Below are positions 7,836 to 16,261 of a stretch of 64,000 nucleotides of DNA, in pieces. The stretch covers positions 117,557-181,556 of the forward strand of contig NZ_JAECVR010000006.1 of NCBI RefSeq assembly GCF_016055185.1, in the 5' to 3' direction. Within the stretch, counting starts at the first letter, position 1. Each line of letters starts with the position of its first letter. The translations under genes and the position numbers were made by a program. Under the pieces are notes generated by a model. That model had not been told where the DNA came from. It saw nothing but the letters and a program-made list of their open reading frames with translations, and did no database searches. The stretch is from Paenactinomyces guangxiensis (GTDB lineage Bacteria > Bacillota > Bacilli > Thermoactinomycetales > Thermoactinomycetaceae).

Positions 7836-9140
7836 TTACATACCACGATGCAACTCTGCCTTTATTTTTCCGTGAACCCTTTCATCTATCTTCCACGTTT
7901 CCGGGAGTAATACACTCATCATCCCCGCCGCAATGAGCAAGGCAATGCTGATCGAAAATGACAGCTGGTAACTTCCTGACCAGTCAAAGAGCAATCCCGG
8001 TATGTATGATCCAAGGGCTGAACCAATCTGATGGCTCATAAATAACCATCCAGTAATTAGACCGATCGATTGCTTATGAAAGTAGGTTGACAGCAATTTA
8101 ATTGTTGGAGCAACGGTTGAAAAATCCACCAACCCGAATGATAATGAGAACGCAAACAGCAGAACCGGGTATTCCAGGAATATGGCGAGCAATCGGATAT
8201 CGCTGGAGAATACCAAAAGAAGAGCAATCGTCAAAGCCCTTATAAAGTAGAGCAGAGATAAAAAAATTCGATTACTCCATCGGTCGGCCACTATTCCGGA
8301 GATTAATGTACCGATTATATTAAAAGCCGCAAGTGTAGCCACTGCAACACTGATAACGCCTGGCGCAAAACCACAGTTCTGTGTAAACGGAATCAAGTGG
8401 GTATCCATTAATCCGGTTGTCGTAAAACCGCACACAAAAAAAGGGATGATCAGGAACCAGAACGCCCGGCTTTTAAGTACACTCTTATCAGTTGCCAGTT
8501 GATCCGGCATTGCAGTCTTCGCGTCATTCTCCCTCCGGCCATACGCGCTTGCTCCTACATCAGACGGCTCATTTCGTAAAAAGAAAAGCAATACTGGAGT
8601 AACAACTGCCACAATGAACATTCCCAGGATCATGACGGTATATTTCCATCCTACATAGCCAATCAAAAGGACAGAAGCAGGCACCAGAATCATCTGTCCT
8701 GCACCAAAGCCTGCCTCCACCAAACCCAGAGCAAACCCCCGTTTAGCATCAAACCATTTCGTAACAGCTACAGAAGCCGTTAACCCGGAAGCACCCCCGA
8801 ATCCTAAAGATGCAATGATTCCATAGATGATCAGTAATTGCCAGACCGATGTGGCATAAAAGCTGCACAAAGTAGCTCCACCCACGACTAACATACTGAT
8901 GATAAAAACACTGCGTATTCCAAACCTGTCAATCATCTTTCCGATGAGAGGCTGGGAGATTGCAAATACGATATAACTGACAAAAGAAATAGCAGAGATC
9001 GTTCCCCTGCTCACAGAAAACTGTTTCTCCCACGGGCCGATAAAAGCTCCAAACGAAAGGCGAACACCTTGTGCAGCCAAAACACCCAGAAAAGAGATGA
9101 TTAAAATAATCCAGGCATAATGAATATTCCGTTGACTCAT
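7836..9140 (-). CDS. MFS transporter, OFA/monocarboxylate-like
   Basis: A 434-residue inner-membrane carrier with about 12 hydrophobic segments. It has the MFS motif between TM2 and TM3 (PLIGKMIDRFGIRSVF), a GFGGASGLTASVAVTKWF segment, ALGLVEAGFGAGQ, and a central loop rich in Asp/Glu before the second half. The pattern resembles oxalate/formate and monocarboxylate porters (OFA/MCT). The start ATG 9140 overlaps the MarR stop (ATGA), so the pair is one transcript and the MarR protein most likely controls the carrier. An aromatic or short organic acid substrate is a guess from that pairing. Confidence 0.85.
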   Translation of the reverse strand: MSQRNIHYAWIILIISFLGVLAAQGVRLSFGAFIGPWEKQFSVSRGTISAISFVSYIVFAISQPLIGKMIDRFGIRSVFIISMLVVGGATLCSFYATSVWQLLIIYGIIASLGFGGASGLTASVAVTKWFDAKRGFALGLVEAGFGAGQMILVPASVLLIGYVGWKYTVMILGMFIVAVVTPVLLFFLRNEPSDVGASAYGRRENDAKTAMPDQLATDKSVLKSRAFWFLIIPFFVCGFTTTGLMDTHLIPFTQNCGFAPGVISVAVATLAAFNIIGTLISGIVADRWSNRIFLSLLYFIRALTIALLLVFSSDIRLLAIFLEYPVLLFAFSLSFGLVDFSTVAPTIKLLSTYFHKQSIGLITGWLFMSHQIGSALGSYIPGLLFDWSGSYQLSFSISIALLIAAGMMSVLLPETWKIDERVHGKIKAELHRGM

Positions 9141-9559
9141 CTTTCTATTTCCCCAATTTTGGCGAGGATTTTTGTTAATACATGTTTTTCTTCTGCGGAC
9201 AGATCCAATAAGATCTCTTCATGTGCCTGGTTCATCGCTTCATTTAATGAGGTTTTGAGGGAGATTGCTTTTTGGGTCAGATGGATCGTATTAATCCGGC
9301 GGTCAGTATCATCCGGACGCCTTTCAATCATATCTTTTTGCACCAGACGATCCAGTAAACCAGTCATTGTTGCTCCATCCAATTTTAAACGTGCGCCTAA
9401 TTCGGCGCTATAGAGTCCATCCTTCTCCCATAAAACAAGCAGTAAGGCATATTGAACCGGAGTGATTTGATATGCATTCAACTTTTGTTTGGCAACTTGC
9501 TGGGACTTCTGATAAGCCTTTCCTAAAAGAAAAGTGATGCATTGTTCGATTTTTTCCAT
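9137..9559 (-). CDS. MarR family transcriptional regulator
   Basis: A 140-residue MarR protein: helical dimer part (1-35), winged helix with LDGATMTGLLDRLVQKDMIE (about 60-80), wing ERRPDDTDRRINTIHLT, then dimerisation helices. It overlaps the MFS gene by 4 bases and carries a strong palindrome just upstream, indicating autoregulation of the two-gene operon. The effector is probably an aromatic or phenolic acid as in many MarR proteins, but nothing here shows which. Confidence 0.9.
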   Translation of the reverse strand: MEKIEQCITFLLGKAYQKSQQVAKQKLNAYQITPVQYALLLVLWEKDGLYSAELGARLKLDGATMTGLLDRLVQKDMIERRPDDTDRRINTIHLTQKAISLKTSLNEAMNQAHEEILLDLSAEEKHVLTKILAKIGEIER

Positions 9560-9592
9560 TCTGCCCCCTCCAATAGCAGGATTGTGATGATT

Positions 9593-9640
9593 ATTATAAC
9601 ACTTAATATTTGATTACAAAATATTTGTGTACAAATATTT
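9593..9640 (-). promoter_or_regulatory. marR-MFS promoter with perfect MarR-type operator
   Basis: Reading leftward, a TATAAT -10 (9593-9598) is preceded by a palindrome AAATATTTGT-gt-ACAAATATTT at 9619-9640, with perfect 10-bp arms. The palindrome lies over the expected -35, where a MarR dimer would block RNA polymerase. The rest of 9641-9812 shows no gene. Confidence 0.7.
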
Positions 9641-9812
9641 TTCGTGAAAGAATGTTCACATCAAGAAATGCCGTCTATCTTTAAGCCCGTTAAGAGAAAG
9701 GATCCGCCAGGAAGCCTCATTTGGGTGTTTGACTTATTCCGATATGGAACAGCTGTCATATGATACTCATATATCACAAATCATCAAAAGTACCACAAAA
9801 GGAGCGTATAAC

Positions 9813-10013
9813 ATGCATCACAAGTATTACATGAAGCCTCACATGGACCGTCACGAGATGTATAAAGCCTATTACCATTGCAAAAAAGCCTATAAATTGA
9901 TGAAGCGCTTGATGAAACATTGTCATTACGGCAATCCGCACCACTATTACCATAATCCTGACGGCTTCTTTATCCCAAGTCCCGAAAGTCCGGAGAGCCC
10001 GGAAAGTCCCTGA
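9813..10013 (+). CDS. Small His/Tyr/Lys-rich protein with PES repeats
   Basis: A 66-residue protein starting at ATG 9813 after AAAGGAG. It opens MHHKYYMKPHMDRHEMYKAY and holds about 12 histidines, then ends with tandem Pro-Glu-Ser units (SPESPESPESP). There is no signal peptide or membrane helix. I do not recognise the family. Small His/Tyr-rich proteins of this look in spore formers are often coat-associated, which is only a suggestion. It has its own terminator 10 bases after the stop, so it is a separate transcript. Confidence 0.6.
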   Translation: MHHKYYMKPHMDRHEMYKAYYHCKKAYKLMKRLMKHCHYGNPHHYYHNPDGFFIPSPESPESPESP

Positions 10014-10023
10014 TACTTAATAA

Positions 10024-10052
10024 GGACTACAGCTGCCTGTAGTCCTATTTTT
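10024..10052 (+). terminator. Terminator of the His-rich gene
   Basis: Stem GGACTACAG/CTGTAGTCC with a 4-base loop, followed by TATTTTT. The same stem sequence recurs at 11695-11725. Confidence 0.85.
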
Positions 10053-10099
10053 ACAGAGTAAACTCAAATCCCGGCTTCGATCCCTCTGATAAAAGGGTT

Positions 10100-10882
10100 T
10101 TACATGTCAAATTCAGTTAAATAAAACTTGGAAATACACTGATACCCTAAAGATTCGTATAACTTGACAGCTGGTATATTATCGCTAAACACATACAAAT
10201 ATACATCTTTGGAGATTTCCCTTCCCTTGCGTGTAAGTTCTGCAGAGATTCTTTTCCCCCAGCCTTTTCTCCTCATATGTTCAACTGTCCCTATATTTCC
10301 AACTTCAACATAATCGCGATCAAAGATATGATATCCACCAACAGCAATCAGATCTTCATTTTGCATAACTCCAAAGAATGGAAAATTGAACTCTTCTTCT
10401 ATAAAAGCCATAGCGTTGAACTCTTTCATTTTCAATTGAATCATATCAAAATGTGTGAGATCTAATCTTATGACTCTGTCATCTGTCGGGGGAAGACAAG
10501 CAAGATCTGTATGTTTCATCAATAACATTTCTTTCACGGGATGAACAGGTTCAATTTGAGATAAGAAAAAGGTTTGATCCCGTTCATTGACAAGGGTACT
10601 CCCAATAGAGCCATCCGGAATCCTTAAATCAGTCTTGATATAGGACAGCAACGGATGGATTTTAATAGTTTCCTTTATAAAGTAATAGGAAAAGGCATGA
10701 AACGGCAACCCCTTTAAATAGGCGATAATCCCCAATAGTTCACCATCATCAGTAAATTGGCCATAGTGAATGGTTTTCTTCTGTCTGACGGTAAGATAAC
10801 TATAGAAAAGGAGTTGTTTTTCTTTTTTGATATCCTTTAAAATGCAGTCTCTCTCTTTTTGCTTTAACCGTCGGTGAAACAT
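10100..10882 (-). CDS. GNAT family N-acetyltransferase (two-part)
   Basis: A 260-residue protein whose C-terminal half (about 150-260) is a GNAT fold: AVGGYHIFDRDYVEVGNIG, the acetyl-CoA loop RRKGWGKRISAEL, and FSDNIPAVKLYESLGY. The N-terminal half is less conserved and may be a degenerate GNAT. I chose ATG 10882, 10 bases after AAGGAG; an in-frame ATG at 10918 has no ribosome site. It probably acetylates a small amine or protein N terminus; substrate unknown. It is a single-gene unit on the minus strand. Confidence 0.8.
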   Translation of the reverse strand: MFHRRLKQKERDCILKDIKKEKQLLFYSYLTVRQKKTIHYGQFTDDGELLGIIAYLKGLPFHAFSYYFIKETIKIHPLLSYIKTDLRIPDGSIGSTLVNERDQTFFLSQIEPVHPVKEMLLMKHTDLACLPPTDDRVIRLDLTHFDMIQLKMKEFNAMAFIEEEFNFPFFGVMQNEDLIAVGGYHIFDRDYVEVGNIGTVEHMRRKGWGKRISAELTRKGREISKDVYLYVFSDNIPAVKLYESLGYQCISKFYLTEFDM

Positions 10883-11017
10883 AAAAAAACTTCTCCTTGT
10901 CTGCTTGTTACTCACCATGATGTTTGCAGGACATTTTTACATAAAGAGTAAGGGTTAACGCAGGGGCAAGGTCAACAGATTATTCTTTATTGGCAATGAT
11001 GTTCATCAAGTTCGGGG

Positions 11018-11527
11018 TTAAACTTTGATCGCCATCAAGTCCTCATCCCAATATTGCCCGTTCATTTTTAAAGCATTGCATTCTGTTCCATATCTGGTAA
11101 AGCCAACTGATTCGTAGAGCTTTTTCGCTGCAATGTTGTTTGCAACTACAGTTAAATGAATCTGCTCTAAACCGGCACATTTTTTTGCCCTTTGAAGCAA
11201 CTCTGAAATCAATCTGTAACCTACCCGCTTTCCACGGAATTCAGGAACTACGTACATCCCAAATACATATCCCTTATGCGTGATTTTGGGTTTACTTTCC
11301 CGCACAAATGTAACAATTCCAACTAACTCATCGTTGTCCGTAAAACAACCTAAAGTAAATTTAAAATCTGTATGTTGAAGATTCTGCCGTGTGGTCTCAA
11401 TCGGTTTTTCTCTCTCTATTTCATAGGTCGTTAAAAAAGCTTCAGGGTTTTCCTGTAATGACCTGAGTCTGATCTCCCGATAAATTTCAGCATCTGAAGG
11501 CTCCAGATATCGTATATGCACTGGCAC
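11018..11527 (-). CDS. GNAT family N-acetyltransferase
   Basis: A GNAT of about 167-169 residues. N-terminal IRYLEPSDAEIYREIRLRSL, the V-loop YVVPEFRGKRVGYRLISELL binding acetyl-CoA, then ANNIAAKKLYESVGF are all classical positions. The start is a GTG at 11527 or, with better spacing to AAAGGAG, the GTG at 11521. Related to the RimJ/RimL-like or streptothricin/phosphinothricin-type acetylases by general pattern only. It stands alone. The function is probably acetylation of a small amine. Confidence 0.82.
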   Translation of the reverse strand: MPVHIRYLEPSDAEIYREIRLRSLQENPEAFLTTYEIEREKPIETTRQNLQHTDFKFTLGCFTDNDELVGIVTFVRESKPKITHKGYVFGMYVVPEFRGKRVGYRLISELLQRAKKCAGLEQIHLTVVANNIAAKKLYESVGFTRYGTECNALKMNGQYWDEDLMAIKV

Positions 11528-11694
11528 TACTCCTTTCTAACACAATAGAAATAAGGTAAATTTTTATAATTATATAGTTTTTCATGACGATCAAACAAGG
11601 TTGTAATCAGGAAAAAACCTATTCTACCAACAACCTGAAAAACGCGGCACTTTCTCGTCATCCGTACGGTTGTTCCAAGCGTCGGCATATGTTG

Positions 11695-11725
11695 AAAGGA
11701 CTACAGCTGCAAACTGTAGTCCTTT
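11695..11725 (-). terminator. Terminator of the polysaccharide enzyme gene
   Basis: Stem AAAGGACTACAG/CTGTAGTCCTTT with a short loop. The stop codon at 11701-11703 lies inside the stem. Its core is identical to the terminator at 10024-10052. Confidence 0.7.
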
Positions 11726-14331
11726 TCTCCAAATCTATCCGACTCCCTTGACCATGGACCTTGGTCAAGTTGAACATGTCCCTTTCGGGTAAGTTTGTTC
11801 CAGCCCATAGAAACTCCTTTAAATGCAGAGATAAAAGAACGGACAACCACATACGACATGAGCTGTCTGTATACAAAACGCTGGATAAACAGCCAGATCA
11901 GCGGCTTGGGATTTTCTTTTTCCTGTCTAAAAGCAAAGTAGGCGGCCAGCAGATCAAACAGCAAAAAACCAATGTAAAAAGTAGCTGTGTTTACTGCATA
12001 CTCGGTAAATAAACTTAAAACAAACAGAAGATCTACGAACAGAGAAAATGTTTGTACCCCGTACTGAAAGATCCACATATTAGGAAGGGAGACTAATCCC
12101 AGCGCTTTTTGCTCTCTGGAAAAAAGAGCGCCTCTGTGTTTCCACAGACACTGCAAAGTTCCATAAATCCAGCGGATTCGTTGTTTAATGAGACTTTTTA
12201 AGTCCTCAGGAGCTTCTGTATAGGCAAATGCGTGATCTTCAAACTGCACCTTATAACCGTGCCGCAAAAGCGTAATTGTAATATCGGTATCCTCAGCCAG
12301 TGTATCATGTTGGAAATATCCCACTTCTTCCACTGCTTTTTTACGCCACGCACCGATGGCTCCCGGAACCACAGGGATACAGTTCAGATTATCAAAAGCC
12401 CGCCTTTCCAGGTTAAAACCTGTAATATATTCGACATGTTGCCATAAAGTAAGAAGGTTTCTTACGTTTCCAACCTTCACATTACCTGAAACTGCGGCAA
12501 CTTTCTTATCTTGAAAATGTCTCACAAGAAGCGGAACCGTATTGTCTGCAATCAGTGTATCCGCATCGATAGATATGATGATTTCTCCTTTAGCGAAGCG
12601 ATATCCCAGATTAATCGCGGCTGTTTTGCCGCTGTTTGGTTGTGTAATCACATGGACTTGAGGGTTCCCGGAAAATTCCCGTTTAATTACCGCCTCTGTT
12701 TGATCCTTGGAGCCGTCATTTACAATGATCACTTCAAGCGGCGCATATTTGCTTCGCAAAACAGAATGAATGGTTTTATTAATTACTTTTTCCTCGTTGT
12801 AAGCAGCAATGACCACACTCACCAAAGGATTATATTCGATGAGTTCCGACCCCCGCTTTAACCAGCGATTGCGCCTTTTTATTTTCATTCTCTGTCTGAA
12901 GGAGAAGTACATCAGAATAGCGACGCGTACAAATCCCAGGCCAATCCCTGCATAGATCATAAAGGTAAAACTGTGCTGAAACAAGCCGCTAACTGTATAA
13001 ACGGCCTTAGCAAACGGCATATAAATCTTTTCTTCCGGCTGAATGGATGGCATCGCCTGCTCTCTGGATTTTCCCGTCAGTTCACTTGCCGTTACAAATT
13101 GATACCCTTTTGCCTTTAGCTCCCTGATTAAAACAGGCAAAGCTTTAACTGTAGCGGAACGGTCTCCTCCTGCATCGTGCAACAACGCGATATGCCCCAG
13201 ATTCAGCTGTTTTATGGTTCTCTCTGTAATCTTTTCGCTGGGCGGGTTTTGCCAATCAAATGTTTCAATGTTTTTGCTGATCATCGTATAGCCATACCTG
13301 TGTCCGCGCACCATAGCCAGGATTTCATCCCATTTTTGGGGTTCAGATTCTACTTGATACGGAGGGCGGAACGTAGTCATGGTATGATCGGTAAATGCCT
13401 GGAACAGGCGCTGGATTGAATGTAATTCCAATTGTACCCGCAGCGGAGAAACCTGCCCCAGATGGGGATGGGAATAGGTATGGTTTCCAACTTCATGCCC
13501 TTCTTCATATAACCGTTCTACCAGACCGGGATTTAAAACGGCATTTTCGCCCGTGATATAGAAAGAAGCTTTCACGTTGTGTTCCTTTAAGATATCTAAA
13601 ATTTGCTCTGTATACTTTGAATCCGGCCCGTCATCAAAGGTAAGGGCTATTTTCTTCTCTCCAGTTTTTCCAAACCGTTGAACTTGCAGAGGAGCGGAAG
13701 GAGAACGATAATCGACATTTTGAATCCAATTACCTTGTTCCAATTCAACAGAACGACTTCCCTGTTTGGCCTCGGCCGATACAGACAAGATCTCCCCGTC
13801 TCCGATATACTCAGGAATAGGGCTCGTTATTTTCTCCATCGCAGAAACGGAGTTCTGTTTACCTTTCAGTAAGTCCCAAACCGCCGGATCTTCCGATCCC
13901 AACCGCCAAAATGCAATCCCTTCTGCCCCGTATTGCCGGATCAGACGCAGCTGGTTATAAAAAGCGGGACCATCTAAAAACCAGACGATGTGTTCTTCAT
14001 TTCCTTTTTTGTAGCGAAGGTAAGGGTGACTGCTGGCCGTGTCCCACTCTACTTTAAGATGGTGACGATCTGCCAACATCATCACTTGATGAAAGGTTAA
14101 TGCTTTGGCAGAGCTGCTTTTTCCAACAGTCCAGTCATACCCGTATGCACCCAAACTGATGATTCGCTTGGAGGCCGGAATCGGCAGACGTTCCAGGGAT
14201 TCTTTCATCCAGTTAAATGAGGCAATGGGGCCCGGCTTACCTTCATTATGATGCTGCTCGTACATGATAACATCCATGTAATCAGCAATGTTGGCCAGTG
14301 TTTTATAATCATAGGCAGGGTCATCGGGGGG
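11701..14331 (-). CDS. Polysaccharide deacetylase / GT2 glycosyltransferase part of a frameshifted trifunctional protein
   Basis: About 876 codons in the frame entered after the C7 tract. Residues 1-150 complete a GH18-like barrel (IADYMDVIMYEQHHNEGKPG, IISLGAYGYDW). About 220-420 is a NodB polysaccharide deacetylase with TFDDGPDSKYT, NHTYSHPHLG, FRPPYQ and LLHDAGG. About 440-480 is a membrane segment. About 490-830 is a processive GT2 with VVIAAYNEEK, SIDADTL, EDTDITI and QRIRWIYG, followed by membrane helices. This is the layout of bifunctional deacetylase/glycosyltransferases, so a membrane synthase of a partly deacetylated hexosamine polymer is likely. The apparent start is a GTG inside the shared tract with no ribosome site, so this half depends on frame restoration. 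Confidence 0.85.
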   Translation of the reverse strand, partial: PPDDPAYDYKTLANIADYMDVIMYEQHHNEGKPGPIASFNWMKESLERLPIPASKRIISLGAYGYDWTVGKSSSAKALTFHQVMMLADRHHLKVEWDTASSHPYLRYKKGNEEHIVWFLDGPAFYNQLRLIRQYGAEGIAFWRLGSEDPAVWDLLKGKQNSVSAMEKITSPIPEYIGDGEILSVSAEAKQGSRSVELEQGNWIQNVDYRSPSAPLQVQRFGKTGEKKIALTFDDGPDSKYTEQILDILKEHNVKASFYITGENAVLNPGLVERLYEEGHEVGNHTYSHPHLGQVSPLRVQLELHSIQRLFQAFTDHTMTTFRPPYQVESEPQKWDEILAMVRGHRYGYTMISKNIETFDWQNPPSEKITERTIKQLNLGHIALLHDAGGDRSATVKALPVLIRELKAKGYQFVTASELTGKSREQAMPSIQPEEKIYMPFAKAVYTVSGLFQHSFTFMIYAGIGLGFVRVAILMYFSFRQRMKIKRRNRWLKRGSELIEYNPLVSVVIAAYNEEKVINKTIHSVLRSKYAPLEVIIVNDGSKDQTEAVIKREFSGNPQVHVITQPNSGKTAAINLGYRFAKGEIIISIDADTLIADNTVPLLVRHFQDKKVAAVSGNVKVGNVRNLLTLWQHVEYITGFNLERRAFDNLNCIPVVPGAIGAWRKKAVEEVGYFQHDTLAEDTDITITLLRHGYKVQFEDHAFAYTEAPEDLKSLIKQRIRWIYGTLQCLWKHRGALFSREQKALGLVSLPNMWIFQYGVQTFSLFVDLLFVLSLFTEYAVNTATFYIGFLLFDLLAAYFAFRQEKENPKPLIWLFIQRFVYRQLMSYVVVRSFISAFKGVSMGWNKLTRKGHVQLDQGPWSRESDRFGEKDYSLQL

Positions 14332-15391
14332 GAACACTTTGGATCACTTTTAGCCCGTCCCGATGGAAAACAAGCACTAATTCTTTCATAAATTTGGTTA
14401 ATAGTCTTTTGTCTTTTGGTCTCAATTTATCAAAATATATATTGATCCCCGCATAGCGGTGTTTTTTTACATCCTGATGCAACTGCTTTATCAAATCCGT
14501 CCGCTTTTGCGGCGAAATGAGCATTTGATGCACAACCGACTCATCCCAGTTTCCGTCCACAACGTTATTGATTCTCGGGAATATTTGTACACGATGTTTC
14601 TTAGCCAGTTGATCCACATTTTCTTCTCTTTTGATGTCAATGGACAAATCAGAATTAAGCGAGTACCACTCCGGAATGAGAACATCTATATCTTTGATAC
14701 GCCCCAGGCTGTTCAGGTCAAACCATCCTTTTGAGTCCCAGGGAACGTAAAAGGCGTAAGTAGTGAAATCTTTTTGTTTTTCTTGACTCACAAAGACAGG
14801 AAACGAAGGTTCCCTGCTGTTTGAGCTATTTATTTTTTGATTGATGGGCTGGATCGACGGGTCCGGGGGCGACGCCTGTATCAAAGGCGTGACAACCGGA
14901 TGGTCATACAGACTGATACCAAACACCGTAAGGGTGACAAGAGACAGAACAAATAAAATAAGAATTGTCCGTTTCAAAAACATCCATCTTCTTCCTAAAT
15001 CGTGAAAGACAAACATTTTCTCATCATTTAATAATTCTCTTTTATGTACATCTTTATAAACCCATCGGAATACCAAGTAACACAAAGATAAAAAAAAGAG
15101 TCCCAGCAAGATATCCAGTACAATCGAGTCGGGAGAGGAAAATAAACTCTCCAGTCCCAACCAGTGAGCAGCTACGACAATGAGCGGGAATAGCAGTGAA
15201 GTGATAATTCCGACATAGACGGCTAAAATATTGAGGCGAAAGATCAGGCAAAGAATCAACCCAATGATCCAGGCGATGTGACCAATCGGTAAGATTCCCA
15301 ACAGAACACCAAGCGTTCCCCCGACTGCTCTTCTCTGATAGGAACCTAGAAAAAAGATAGAAAAGAACAGATTTGCAATTTTCCTTCTCAT
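14321..15391 (-). CDS. DUF2062 / GH18 N-terminal part of the frameshifted trifunctional protein
   Basis: A 356-residue product. Residues about 12-90 match DUF2062, a small membrane domain (GTLGVLLGILPIGHIAWIIG, FRLNILAVYVGIITSLLFPL). A further membrane helix near 140-160 is followed by a periplasmic-facing linker and the first half of a GH18-like barrel (TTYAFYVPWDSKGWFDLNSL, DIDVLIPEWYSL). It stops at TGA 14321-14323 in mid-barrel. I chose ATG 15391, 8 bases after AAAGGG, rather than the in-frame ATG at 15415. Joined with the next frame the protein would be about 1,230 residues. DUF2062 at the head of a GH18-deacetylase-GT2 protein is an unusual arrangement. Confidence 0.82.
   Translation of the reverse strand: MRRKIANLFFSIFFLGSYQRRAVGGTLGVLLGILPIGHIAWIIGLILCLIFRLNILAVYVGIITSLLFPLIVVAAHWLGLESLFSSPDSIVLDILLGLFFLSLCYLVFRWVYKDVHKRELLNDEKMFVFHDLGRRWMFLKRTILILFVLSLVTLTVFGISLYDHPVVTPLIQASPPDPSIQPINQKINSSNSREPSFPVFVSQEKQKDFTTYAFYVPWDSKGWFDLNSLGRIKDIDVLIPEWYSLNSDLSIDIKREENVDQLAKKHRVQIFPRINNVVDGNWDESVVHQMLISPQKRTDLIKQLHQDVKKHRYAGINIYFDKLRPKDKRLLTKFMKELVLVFHRDGLKVIQSVPPR
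14326..14332 (-). repeat. Seven-base C tract at the frame break (slippage site)
   Basis: Seven consecutive C on the coding strand (CCCCCCC then GATGA). With seven, the upstream frame ends VIQSVPPR-stop. With six, it would read SVPPDDPAYDY straight into the downstream frame. The break falls inside one GH18 domain. Confidence 0.8.
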
Positions 15392-15660
15392 GTTGTAATC
15401 CCTTTCTATGTACACAAATCAACTAGTTAAAATTATCTATGCCTGTAAGTCCCGGAGTGAAAAAATGGCTGTTCTATTTTGTTTGAAAGGATCACATCCT
15501 CTCAGTATACTTCACAAATCCCCTTAATAAAAGAAAGATCCTGCAATAGGATTATACTTATTTATATAATTTACATATTTATTCGTAACCGCATTCAAAT
15601 TTAATGTTTATTTCTCGCAAATTCATTCGTTTTTTTAAGTATTACTTTTTTTGTCTGTCC
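15392..15660. other. Intergenic, AT-rich, no gene seen
   Basis: Upstream region of the polysaccharide operon. It is AT-rich with several TATAAT-like strings and no open frame with a ribosome site. It presumably carries the promoter, but I cannot place it. Confidence 0.5.
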
Positions 15661-15695
15661 TGAAAATATAAAAACCCCCCGAAAAAACTCGAGGG
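15661..15695 (-). terminator. Terminator for the minus-strand gene at 15.8 kb
   Basis: On the minus strand, CCCTCGA and TCGGGGG pair (one G-U) around a T-rich loop, followed by TTTTTTATATTTT. Confidence 0.7.
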
Positions 15696-15791
15696 ATTGT
15701 AAATGGGAAATTATATTTAAAACGGGTCCCTAGAAACTCAACGCTACAAAGATATCAAAAGCAATAAGAGTCCCGCAAAGCTTGATTATCG

Positions 15792-15983
15792 TTATTCTAT
15801 AAATTCAGGTGGTTCATTCTGATTCCCTTCGTATGTATGCATATTCAGCTCTTTAAAAATACTGTTGTTCATGGATTTGGAGCTGTTGCTGGAAGAAGTT
15901 TTAATATTTTTTAACTCAGCAAGCAACTGTTGAATATCTTCTTTCGTAGCCGGTTGTTTATTTGGCTTCAGTTCATAGCCCAA
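15792..15983 (-). CDS. Small hypothetical protein
   Basis: About 63 residues (ELKPNKQPATKEDIQQLL, then a Ser/Asn-rich linker and acidic tail NEPPEFIE). The only start inside the frame is a TTG at 15983 with GAGG 11 bases upstream. The frame stays open further upstream through DDVKTATLEVNEQL without an ATG, ending near a strong ribosome site in another frame, so a one-base frameshift near 16025 is possible. No family recognised. A terminator follows about 100 bases downstream. Confidence 0.45.
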   Translation of the reverse strand: MGYELKPNKQPATKEDIQQLLAELKNIKTSSSNSSKSMNNSIFKELNMHTYEGNQNEPPEFIE

Positions 15984-16142
15984 TTGCTCGTTAACCTCTA
16001 ATGTAGCTGTCTTAACATCATCAATAGACGAGATCCCCTCTTATCATCACCTCTTATCGATTATTATCTTTTCCGAAGCAAGTGCATATACAGGGATCAG
16101 TATGTATCATGATAACTTCATATAAGAAGAAGGAGGGAGAAA

Positions 16143-16192
16143 ATTGCGCATTCCTCCCCGACCTGTAGAGGATCGGGGTCTCCTGCGCCAAT
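16143..16192. repeat. IS200/IS605-type subterminal hairpin remnant
   Basis: Nested inverted repeats: AATTGCGCA...TGCGC(c)AATT outside and CCCCGA...TCGGGG inside. This recalls the subterminal hairpins of IS200/IS605 (TnpB-carrying) elements. No transposase frame adjoins it, so it is a remnant or small non-autonomous copy. The rest of 15984-16261 shows no gene. Confidence 0.45.
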
Positions 16193-16261
16193 TGAAGATG
16201 AAAATGGATGGTGTTCTGCTGTGGTTATGTCAAACGATCCGATTGAAACAGATTTCCCATT

